In this document: positions 1-6,023 of the stretch, piece after piece
Layout of the letters: each line of letters opens with the position of its first letter
How positions within the stretch are numbered: position 1 is the stretch's first letter
Assembly (NCBI GenBank): GCA_964654995.1
Contig: CAZZKF010000084.1
Location: 1 to 10,334, forward strand
Source of the DNA: CAZZKF01 sp964654995
GTDB lineage: Bacteria > Pseudomonadota > Alphaproteobacteria > CAZZKF01
Direction: 5' to 3'
DNA length: 10,334 bases
Translations under genes and position numbers: made by a program
Notes under the pieces: model-generated
The model's input: the letters and a program-made list of their open reading frames with translations, nothing else
The model's database searches: none
What the model was told of the DNA's origin: nothing

Positions 1-72
1 CTTAGCCTCGGTGCCACCGGCTATGTTCTGGTGCGCGAGTGGCGCCGCAAGGGACGGTACGGAACGGGTTGA
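1..72 (+). CDS. C-terminal tail of an unidentified protein (5' end outside window)
   Basis: An open frame runs from the first base to a TGA at 70-72, giving 23 residues: a short hydrophobic stretch (LSLGATGYVLV) followed by a basic tail (REWRRKGR). This looks like the end of a last membrane helix with a positively charged cytoplasmic tail, but 23 residues are too few to identify a family. It lies on the same strand as the cytochrome b fusion gene and ends 71 bases before it, so the two could share a transcript. No convincing terminator separates them. Confidence 0.4.
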   Translation, partial: LSLGATGYVLVREWRRKGRYGTG

Positions 73-143
73 TCCATGACATCGTGTATTTCGGTTACCA
101 GGCGTCCCTGGCTTGACGGGCGCCGCCTTCGGAGACGCGCCCG

Positions 144-1679
144 GTGAGCCGGATCCGCAAAACGCTGCTGACCGCGCTGGACGCCGTGGAACTGGCGCTC
201 GACCGCGCCTTTACGCCGGCCGAAAATCCGTTTTACCAGCTTGGCGCGCTCGGCATCCTGTTTTTGTGGGTGGCCTTCGTCTCCGGCGTCTATCTCTACG
301 TTTTTTTCGATACCAGCATCACCAACGCCTATCAGTCGGTGGAGCAGCTGACCCATGGCCAGCGCTACATCGGCGGGGTGATGCGCAGTCTGCATCGCTA
401 CGCCTCGGACGGGCTGGTGCTGGTGATGTTCGTGCATCTGCTGCGCGAGTTCGCCCGCGATCGCTACCGCGGCAAACGCTGGTTCTCCTGGGTCACCGGC
501 CTGCCGGTCATGTTGCTGATCTATGTCGCCGGCATCGGCGGCTACTGGCTGGTCTGGGACCAGTTGGCGCAGTATATCGCCGTCGCCACCACCGAATGGC
601 TGGACGCCCTGGCCATCTTCGGCGAACCGATCGCCCGCAATTTCATTTCGCCGGCGCGTCTGAGCGACCGGTTCTTCACGCTTCTGGTCTTCCTTCATAT
701 CGCCGCGCCGGTGATTCTGCTGTTCGCCCTGTGGATTCACCTCCAACGCGTCAGCCGCGCCAGGATCTGGGTCAGCCGCGGGCTTGCCATCGGCATCGGC
801 CTGATGCTCATCGTGCTGTCGCTGGTCAAGCCGGCGGTGAGCCAGGGCGGGCCGGCGGATCTCGCCAAGGAAGTCACCGACGTCGGCCTCGACTGGTATT
901 ATCTCATCGCCTACCCGCTGCTGGACGTGTGGTCCGGCAAGGCCCTGTGGGCGGCCGGGACGCTGGTGTTCATCCTGCTGGCGGCGCTGCCCTGGCTGCC
1001 GCCGATGCGCCGGACCGCGGCCGCGCGTGTCGACCTCGACCACTGCAACGGCTGCACCCGCTGTTTCGCCGACTGCCCGTTCGGCGCCATCCAGATGGTC
1101 CCGCGCACAGACGGCTCGGCGTTCACCGAAGAGGCGGCAGTCGATGAAAACATTTGCGTGTCCTGCGGCATCTGTGTCGGCGCCTGCCCGAGTTCGACTC
1201 CCTTCCGGCGCAGCGAGGAGCTGAAAACCGGCATTGACCTGCCCGATTTTCCCCTGCGTGAGCTGCGCGCCCGCACCGAGGCGGCCGCCGCCAGACTGAC
1301 CGGCAACCGCCGCATCCTGATTTTCGGCTGCGACCGGGGCCTTCCGGTCACCCGACTGGAGGGTGCGAGCATCGGTGCCGTCAGCCTGCCGTGCATCGCC
1401 ATGCTGCCGCCTTCGTTCATCGATTATGCGCTCTCCCGCGGGCTCGCCGACGGGGTGGTGATCTCCGGCTGTGCCGAGGGTAACTGCTATAACCGCTTCG
1501 GCATCGACTGGATGAAGGCGCGGATCGCCCGTGAACGCGATCCTTACCTGCGCCGCCGGGTGCCGCGTGAACGGCTGTTGCAAATCTATCTCGGTCCCTT
1601 GCAGCGCCGCGAGGCTGAACGCCGGATCGCTGAATTCGCCGCCTCTCTGCCGACAAGCCGCGAGGAGGATGCGGCATGA
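144..1679 (+). CDS. Cytochrome b / 2x[4Fe-4S] ferredoxin / FlpD (MvhD) fusion protein, putative quinol-linked electron-transfer protein
   Basis: This 511-residue protein starts at a GTG with GGAGA (131-135) eight bases upstream; an in-frame TGA at 114-116 rules out a longer form. Residues ~30-230 form a cytochrome b N-terminal domain with His84/His98 and His185/His199, each pair 14 apart as in bc1/b6f cytochromes binding two b hemes. Residues 249-253 (LDWYY) resemble the PEWY quinol-oxidation motif. A further helix (~268-286) leads to two [4Fe-4S] motifs, Cys301/304/307/311 and Cys338/341/344/348. Residues ~389-490 match the FlpD/MvhD family, with Cys396, Cys417, Cys443 and Cys448 (SGCAEGNC) as likely [2Fe-2S] ligands. 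Positive charges after helices B, D and F place the iron-sulfur part in the cytoplasm. FlpD domains usually serve hydrogenase/heterodisulfide reductase complexes. A role in quinol oxidation linked to denitrification is inferred from position; the physiological partner is unknown. Confidence 0.85.
   Translation: MSRIRKTLLTALDAVELALDRAFTPAENPFYQLGALGILFLWVAFVSGVYLYVFFDTSITNAYQSVEQLTHGQRYIGGVMRSLHRYASDGLVLVMFVHLLREFARDRYRGKRWFSWVTGLPVMLLIYVAGIGGYWLVWDQLAQYIAVATTEWLDALAIFGEPIARNFISPARLSDRFFTLLVFLHIAAPVILLFALWIHLQRVSRARIWVSRGLAIGIGLMLIVLSLVKPAVSQGGPADLAKEVTDVGLDWYYLIAYPLLDVWSGKALWAAGTLVFILLAALPWLPPMRRTAAARVDLDHCNGCTRCFADCPFGAIQMVPRTDGSAFTEEAAVDENICVSCGICVGACPSSTPFRRSEELKTGIDLPDFPLRELRARTEAAAARLTGNRRILIFGCDRGLPVTRLEGASIGAVSLPCIAMLPPSFIDYALSRGLADGVVISGCAEGNCYNRFGIDWMKARIARERDPYLRRRVPRERLLQIYLGPLQRREAERRIAEFAASLPTSREEDAA
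1663..1668 (+). promoter_or_regulatory. Strong Shine-Dalgarno for the 167-residue protein
   Basis: AGGAGG lies seven bases before the ATG at 1676, inside the end of the cytochrome b fusion gene. The ATG overlaps the upstream TGA (ATGA at 1676-1679), so the start is set by both a strong ribosome site and translational coupling. Confidence 0.75.
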
Positions 1680-2179
1680 CGGCAGCCCTGCGCATTCTCG
1701 GTCAGGCGGTGTTCCTCGGGCTTCTGGGCCTGTTGCTGGGCTATTTCGCCAACCGCCCCGTCTATCGTCATTTCCCGCCCGACAAGGCGCTGATCAAGGT
1801 CAGTTTTGTTCACAGCGCCAAGCGGTTCGCCAAGTGCCGGCGGCTGACCTCGGCCGAGATCGCCAAGTTGCCGTCGGCCCGGCGCCGGCCGCTCGACTGT
1901 CCGCGCGGACGCGTCCCGATCCGGGTGAAGATCGAACTCGACGGAACTATACTTTATGAAGATACGCTGATGCCCGGCGGCCTGTTTGGCGACGGTCCGG
2001 CCATCGTATACAAGCGCTTCGCCGTCGATCCGGGCCCTCACCGCCTGCGGGCCTGGCTGGCCGACAGCCCGCGGGAAAGCGGTTACGATTTTGAGGCCGA
2101 ACGCGATGTTGTGTTGCAGCCAGCCCAGAATTTCGTCATCGATTTCCGCGGCGAAATGGGCGGCTTCACCTTCGAGTAG
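1676..2179 (+). CDS. Membrane-anchored protein of unknown function, coupled to the cytochrome b-FlpD fusion
   Basis: This 167-residue protein is not recognised. Residues ~6-24 are a single hydrophobic segment (ILGQAVFLGLLGLLLGYFA), either an uncleaved anchor or a signal peptide, and the rest is soluble and probably periplasmic. The soluble part holds two cysteines (Cys54, Cys75) that could form a disulfide, and strand-rich sequence with glycine turns (e.g. MPGGLFGDGP at ~99-108) suggesting a beta-sandwich. There is no Rieske (CxH...CxxH) or CxxCH heme motif. The start overlaps the stop of the upstream gene as ATGA with AGGAGG seven bases before it, so the two proteins are probably made together and may form one complex. 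A structural or accessory subunit on the periplasmic face of the cytochrome b is the simplest guess, without direct support. Confidence 0.75.
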   Translation: MTAALRILGQAVFLGLLGLLLGYFANRPVYRHFPPDKALIKVSFVHSAKRFAKCRRLTSAEIAKLPSARRRPLDCPRGRVPIRVKIELDGTILYEDTLMPGGLFGDGPAIVYKRFAVDPGPHRLRAWLADSPRESGYDFEAERDVVLQPAQNFVIDFRGEMGGFTFE

Positions 2180-2214
2180 CGGCCGGAAAAACCATTGAGG
2201 CAGCGAGCGAGACC

Positions 2215-2610
2215 ATGACCCGCATTGAATGGAAAGACGAATACGCGACCGGCCTGCGTGACGTCGACTTCGAGCATCAGCGGCTCATCGCCATGGTCAA
2301 CGACGTCATCGCCGATCTCGAGAACGCTCATACCGACGAAGACCTGCACGCCCGGCTCGGCGACATTCACGCGCGCATCGCTTCCCACTTCGCCCTCGAA
2401 GAAGTGCGCATGCAGGACATGAACTATCCCGAGTTCGACGACCACAAGGCCGATCACGAACGCCTTCTCGACGAGATCCGCGATATCATGGACGAGGTCT
2501 GGAACAGCCCCCTGAGCGAGATCGAAGCGGACCTTGCGCTGCGCCTCGATCACTGGTTCAGCCGCCACTTCCAGACCTTTGACGCCCGGCTGCACCGGGT
2601 CGCCGGCTGA
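2215..2610 (+). CDS. Bacteriohemerythrin (stand-alone, di-iron O2/NO-binding protein)
   Basis: This 131-residue protein has the complete hemerythrin metal-ligand set: His21 (FEHQRL), His58 and Glu62 (HxxxE), His77 and His81 (HxxxH), His118 and Asp123 (HxxxxD). The N-terminal IEWKDEYATGL is the usual start of single-domain bacteriohemerythrins, and the length is typical. There is no signal peptide, so it should be a cytoplasmic four-helix bundle with a non-heme di-iron centre that binds O2 and can react with NO. It follows the 167-residue gene by 35 bases on the same strand, with only a weak GAGG (2197-2200) upstream, and faces nirX. Beside nir genes a role in NO or O2 buffering is plausible, but it could equally deliver or sense oxygen. 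Confidence 0.93.
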   Translation: MTRIEWKDEYATGLRDVDFEHQRLIAMVNDVIADLENAHTDEDLHARLGDIHARIASHFALEEVRMQDMNYPEFDDHKADHERLLDEIRDIMDEVWNSPLSEIEADLALRLDHWFSRHFQTFDARLHRVAG

Positions 2611-2629
2611 CCGCGGCTCCGCTTTCGTT

Positions 2630-3682
2630 TCAGGCCGGAAGAGCCCGTCGGTGCCCGCCGGCATCGAACAGGATGGCGCGGGCCCTGGCAAAGCCGGCCA
2701 GCAGCTCGGCGGCGCGCCTTTGCGGCATCACATAGAGGGCGGTGGACAGGCCGTCGGCGATGGCCGCGCGCTCGGCCACCACGGTGACGCTGCGGTAACC
2801 CCCGGCGCTCACGCCGGTCACCGGATCGAACAGATGATGGAACCGGCCGGCTCCATCAAACCGGGTGGCAGCCCCGGCCGAGGTTGCTACCGCCTGATCG
2901 GCAACCTCCAGCATTTCGAGTTGGCGGGCGGGCTCAAGCGGATCGGGGATCGACAGTCGCCAGCCGTGCCCCGCCGGATGGCCGCCAAGGGCCCGAATTT
3001 CGCCCAGACTTACCAGCACCCGGGCAAGCCCCTCGCGGCGCAGCAGGTCAGCAATACGATCGGCGATATAGCCCTGGGCGATGCCGTTCATGGTGATCGC
3101 CATGCCCGGCCGCGCCAGGCGGATGGCCTCCGGGCTCACCTGCACTTGCGTGAAGTCGACCAGCGCCCGGACACGCCTGATCGATGCCGCCGGCGGCCCG
3201 GCCGGATCGGCGCCGGCGCGGGCGAAATGTTCGGCATAAAGCCTCCACAGCGGTTGCACGGTGATGTCGAAAGCACCGGCCGACAGGTCAGAGATCCGCC
3301 GGCTCAAGGACAGCAGTTCCACCAGCTCCGGGGCCGGTGCGCGCAACAGCCCGTCGCGGTTCAACCGGCTCACCTCGGAGTTCGGCCGGTAGAGGCTGAA
3401 GATCGCTTCCAGCCGGGCGATCTCGGCCCGCACGCGGGCGATCAGCGCCCGCGCCTCGGTCCGGCTGCGCCCGGCGATCACAATCCGCCCCTCGGCTCCC
3501 AGGGCGGCACCGCGCCATTCCAGAAGCGGCCCGGCTGCCCGGCCCCACCCGGCTTTGCCGCCCAGGGCCAGAACTCCGGTCGTGCCGGCAACGCCGGCCA
3601 GGATGGTCAGCACCCGCCGGCGCGACGGACCGCCATTGCCGGCGGCAGAACCTGGCAGTTTAGGTGACATCCTTGCGCTCAT
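2630..3682 (-). CDS. nirX: NirX/NosX-type ApbE-family FMN transferase, Tat-exported
   Basis: This 350-residue protein belongs to the ApbE family, which attaches FMN covalently to a Thr in target proteins using FAD and Mg2+. Recognisable blocks are YRPNSEVSRLN (98-108), AGAFDITVQPLW (135-146), NGIAQGYIAD (199-208), VLVSLGE (222-228), AVATSAG (264-270), FDPVTG (285-290) and ADGLSTAL (309-316). The N-terminus has a Tat signal (SRRRVL, 20-25, then a hydrophobic stretch to ~41), so it acts in the periplasm. The ATG at 3682-3680 overlaps the nirI stop as ATGA; a longer in-frame extension would lie inside nirI. Its likely substrate is the FMN domain of the neighbouring NirI. Several ApbE positions differ from the enterobacterial type (for example SLGE instead of a LGGD/E-like block), as I recall for NosX/NirX. 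The choice between nirX and nosX rests on synteny with nirI and nirS. Confidence 0.85.
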   Translation of the reverse strand: MSARMSPKLPGSAAGNGGPSRRRVLTILAGVAGTTGVLALGGKAGWGRAAGPLLEWRGAALGAEGRIVIAGRSRTEARALIARVRAEIARLEAIFSLYRPNSEVSRLNRDGLLRAPAPELVELLSLSRRISDLSAGAFDITVQPLWRLYAEHFARAGADPAGPPAASIRRVRALVDFTQVQVSPEAIRLARPGMAITMNGIAQGYIADRIADLLRREGLARVLVSLGEIRALGGHPAGHGWRLSIPDPLEPARQLEMLEVADQAVATSAGAATRFDGAGRFHHLFDPVTGVSAGGYRSVTVVAERAAIADGLSTALYVMPQRRAAELLAGFARARAILFDAGGHRRALPA

Positions 3683-5784
3683 GACGCTCCATCCAGTCCC
3701 AGACGCTTGCGCCGGGTCACCAGTGGCGGACATTTGCGGTCGTCGTAGTAGGTCACCTGGCAGTCCAGACAATAGATGCATTCATTGGGGTTGATCGCAC
3801 CGCCGGGATGAATCGCCTGAACCGTGCATTCCTCGGCGCAGATGTGGCAGTTGTTCCCGCACTGTCGGCGCCGTTTGAGCCACTCGAACATGCGAAGGCG
3901 CGCCGGGATCGCCAGCGCGGCGCCGAGCGGGCAAAGATAGCGGCAAAAGAAACGCTCGATCACCAGCCCGATCGCCAGCAGGATCGCGACATAGGCGACA
4001 AACGGCGCGGCGCGCCGGAATATCAGCGTGATCGCGGTCTTGAACGGCTCGATCTCGGAGCCCCGCACCGCCCATTCCAGCGAGTGCAGCGAGACCGCCA
4101 TCAGCCCCAGGAACACCACGTACTTGATGGTCCACAGCCGCTCATGCACCACGAACGGGATCTTGACCTGGGGAACTCGCAACGCCTGTGCCGCCTTGTT
4201 CAGAAGCTCCTGCAGGGCACCGAACGGGCACAGCCAGCCGCAAAACACGCCGCGCCCCCAGAACAGCATGGCCAGCGCCACATAGCTCCACAGAATGAAG
4301 GTCAGCGGCTCCAGAAGGAAGAACTCCCAGCGAAAGCCGCTGAGCAGACTGTGAGTAAAGGTGAAGACGTTGAGTACCGATAGCTGGGCGCCGGCATACC
4401 AGCCCAGCCAGACCAGAGTGAAGCTGAGAAAGCCGATCCGCAGCCAGCTGTGGAGGCGTGGCCGGCGGACCACCAGGTCCTGGAAAAACAGCAGTGCCGT
4501 GAGCACCGCCAGCGCCACCACCAGCACCGAAATGCGCACCACCCGCGAGGTCCATACCGTCGTCCACAGCGGTCTCTCCCCCAGGGGCCGTGGCGGCGCC
4601 GAGGCATCCGTCTCGGCCGCCAGGACGAATTCGCGCGGGATGCGGTAGTCGAGCCCGAGATCGAGATAGGCGGTCTCACCAGCAGTGGTTTCACGGCCCA
4701 CGACAAGCTGGAGCCGCCACGGCGATACCGGGTCGAAACCGGTGGCCTTGGGAATCGTAAACAGGGCAATTTCGCGCAGGCTCGGAGCACCGGCAATCGC
4801 CAGGCTCTCGAACCGCTTGTGCCAAGCCTTTTTCAGCCGGATCGTGCGTTCGCCCTGAACCAGGGCGATGCGATCGAAGACGCCGGAACGCACATATCGC
4901 GTCCCCTTGAACGAATAAAGCCCGGCCCCGGCGACGACGAGCAGTTGATCGCCGGCCCCCAGGTCGGCCATCGCCCGATTATACGCACGGGCTCCGAGCA
5001 GATTGCGGCCAATGGTTGCCGGCGTTGCCAGCGCCACGTAGAGGTCGATGAAGCGGTCGTCCGGCGGGCCGGTTCGAATGTCTCCCAGCCCGGCGTCACG
5101 AAAGGCGCGGGCAAGATCGCCATTACGGACATGCAAGGCGGCAATCGCTCCGCGCTTGATGAGCTGCGACCAGTCGGCCGGGGTAAAGCTGTCGATATCG
5201 AGCCGCGCCTGCTCGCCCGGAGCCGGAGCGAGAATGCCGCGGGCCCGCGCCACCATGCGGGCAGCGCGCAGGATCGCGTCATTCATCACCACCGAGGAAA
5301 TGGTGGCGCCGGCGATGCCGTCGATCACCGGTGCACCCTTGGTCGGAATGTCGCCAAGCCGCACCGGCATGCGGATGTCTATGCCCCGGTACTGGGCAAC
5401 GAAGTCCGCAAGCCGCTTTTCGGTCACACCGATGATCAGGATCGGCTCATCATGTTCGAGTATGCGGGCGCCGGTGAGCCGGCCGTCAAGATCCAGGCCG
5501 ACCAGAATATCGAACACCTTGCCGGAAAAGCCGGCGGCGCCGACGACATCCTTGGTCGACAGCAGATAGCCGATCTGGCGTCCATCGCGGAACACCGGGG
5601 CCGCCGGCGGGCTGCCCTCCCAGGCACCGACACGCGTCGCCCCCGGCATGACCGCCTGGACAACCTGTCCGGAAAGGGCCTCATGCCTTGCGGCATGCGC
5701 CTCAGGACCTACCGCATGCGCCTGCCGGGACAGCAAACTTGCCGCCACCATGATGACGAGCGGCAAGGTGCGCAGCCAACACAT
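3679..5784 (-). CDS. nirI: NirI, NosR-family FMN-binding and iron-sulfur membrane protein
   Basis: This is a NosR/NirI-type protein of 701 residues if it starts at 5784 (708 from 5805; numbering here uses the longer form). It has a signal/anchor (~8-31), then a periplasmic FMN-binding domain (~65-190) with DGIAGAT at 162-168, Thr168 being the expected FMN site. A long periplasmic stretch runs to ~420 and is followed by several helices between ~422 and ~620. Between helices lie two CxxxCP motifs (Cys522/526, Cys621/625), and the C-terminus has two [4Fe-4S] motifs (Cys649/653/656/660 and Cys676/679/682/692). It probably moves electrons between quinol and the periplasm. In Paracoccus, NirI sits next to nirS and is needed for nirS expression. 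nosR is the alternative name, but no nosZ is visible and nirS is divergent. An AGGGGG (5800-5795) favours the 5784 start. The stop overlaps nirX as ATGA. Confidence 0.88.
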   Translation of the reverse strand: MCWLRTLPLVIMVAASLLSRQAHAVGPEAHAARHEALSGQVVQAVMPGATRVGAWEGSPPAAPVFRDGRQIGYLLSTKDVVGAAGFSGKVFDILVGLDLDGRLTGARILEHDEPILIIGVTEKRLADFVAQYRGIDIRMPVRLGDIPTKGAPVIDGIAGATISSVVMNDAILRAARMVARARGILAPAPGEQARLDIDSFTPADWSQLIKRGAIAALHVRNGDLARAFRDAGLGDIRTGPPDDRFIDLYVALATPATIGRNLLGARAYNRAMADLGAGDQLLVVAGAGLYSFKGTRYVRSGVFDRIALVQGERTIRLKKAWHKRFESLAIAGAPSLREIALFTIPKATGFDPVSPWRLQLVVGRETTAGETAYLDLGLDYRIPREFVLAAETDASAPPRPLGERPLWTTVWTSRVVRISVLVVALAVLTALLFFQDLVVRRPRLHSWLRIGFLSFTLVWLGWYAGAQLSVLNVFTFTHSLLSGFRWEFFLLEPLTFILWSYVALAMLFWGRGVFCGWLCPFGALQELLNKAAQALRVPQVKIPFVVHERLWTIKYVVFLGLMAVSLHSLEWAVRGSEIEPFKTAITLIFRRAAPFVAYVAILLAIGLVIERFFCRYLCPLGAALAIPARLRMFEWLKRRRQCGNNCHICAEECTVQAIHPGGAINPNECIYCLDCQVTYYDDRKCPPLVTRRKRLGLDGAS

Positions 5785-5794
5785 CCGGTTCCGG

Positions 5795-5800
5795 CCCCCT
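5795..5800 (-). promoter_or_regulatory. Ribosome binding site deciding the nirI start at 5784
   Basis: On the - strand AGGGGG reads from 5800 to 5795, ten bases before the ATG at 5784. The alternative ATG at 5805 has no purine-rich sequence in front of it, and would coincide with the transcription start predicted from the FNR-type box at 5840-5853. Both points favour 5784. Confidence 0.5.
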
Positions 5801-5811
5801 GTCATGGCGCG

Positions 5812-5817
5812 ACATTA
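5812..5817 (-). promoter_or_regulatory. Putative -10 element of the nirI promoter
   Basis: TAATGT on the - strand (5817 to 5812) lies where a -10 hexamer should be if the FNR-type box centred at 5846.5 is at -41.5. It matches the sigma70 consensus at three of six positions. The predicted transcription start is about 5805. Confidence 0.35.
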
Positions 5818-5839
5818 GGCAGGCGAACGCCAAGAATCC

Positions 5840-5853
5840 TTGACAAAGATCAA
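5840..5853. promoter_or_regulatory. FNR/NNR/DNR-type operator 1 in the nirI-nirS divergent region
   Basis: TTGACAAAGATCAA matches the Crp/FNR-family palindrome TTGAT-N4-ATCAA at nine of ten half-site bases. It lies 56 bases from the nirI ATG at 5784 and about 170 from the nirS ATG. Read towards nirI it fits a class II site at -41.5 with TAATGT as -10. Read towards nirS it has TAAAAC (5877-5882) as a possible -10, so it could activate both directions. In relatives such sites are bound by NO-responsive NNR/DNR or by FNR/Anr under low oxygen; which regulator binds here cannot be told from sequence. Confidence 0.75.
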
Positions 5854-5876
5854 AGACCACGAGGACGGCTTCTTGG

Positions 5877-5882
5877 TAAAAC
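5877..5882 (+). promoter_or_regulatory. Putative -10 element of an upstream nirS promoter
   Basis: TAAAAC sits 30.5 bases downstream of the centre of operator 1, about one base off the ideal class II position, and matches the sigma70 -10 consensus at four of six positions. It would start transcription near 5888, leaving a leader of roughly 135 bases before nirS. Confidence 0.35.
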
Positions 5883-5937
5883 ACGCAGGCATGGCGCATC
5901 CTATGGGGACTGTTTCCGGGCTCGGCCGCTTGAAAAA

Positions 5938-5951
5938 TTGTTGTGGATCAA
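5938..5951. promoter_or_regulatory. FNR/NNR/DNR-type operator 2, proximal to nirS
   Basis: TTGTTGTGGATCAA matches TTGAT-N4-ATCAA at nine of ten half-site bases. Its centre (5944.5) is about 79 bases before the nirS ATG, so a class II start would fall near 5986 with a leader of about 38 bases, a more usual length for nirS. The -10 region (5974-5979) is poor. It probably adds nirS-directed control to operator 1. Confidence 0.55.
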
Positions 5952-6011
5952 GGCAGTCCGAGCACGGTACGCATGTCGAAGCGGCGCCGGATCGACGATA
6001 TCGGGACTTGT

Positions 6012-6016
6012 GGAGA
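6012..6016 (+). promoter_or_regulatory. Ribosome binding site deciding the nirS start at 6024
   Basis: GGAGA lies seven bases before the ATG at 6024, which begins a standard signal peptide. An in-frame ATG at 5973 exists upstream but would add the basic, non-signal stretch MSKRRRIDDIG and has no good ribosome site. Confidence 0.7.
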
Positions 6017-6023
6017 TTTCCAA

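Noticed and set aside
101..124. Small inverted repeat GGCGTCC / GGGCGCC before the cytochrome b fusion gene
   Set aside because: Only seven pairs including one G-T, a ten-base loop and no T-run; too weak to call a terminator or operator.
21..1583. Long open frame on the - strand opposite the cytochrome b fusion (520 codons)
   Set aside because: It is a GC-rich shadow: the + strand frame has clear heme and cluster motifs, while the antisense translation is Arg/Gln/Asp-rich low-complexity sequence with no recognisable domain.
1676..2179. Possible Rieske or cytochrome c partner for the cytochrome b
   Set aside because: The two cysteines are not followed by histidines in CxH/CxxH or CxxCH patterns.
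3683..3781. Upstream extension of nirX to a Met at 3781
   Set aside because: It would lie within nirI in another frame and place 33 residues before the Tat signal; the ATGA overlap at 3682-3679 is the better start.
3679..5784. Naming the - strand pair nosR-nosX
   Set aside because: The families overlap, but the pair is divergent to nirS and no nosZ/nosDFY genes are in view, so nirI-nirX fits better; a nos cluster outside the window cannot be excluded.
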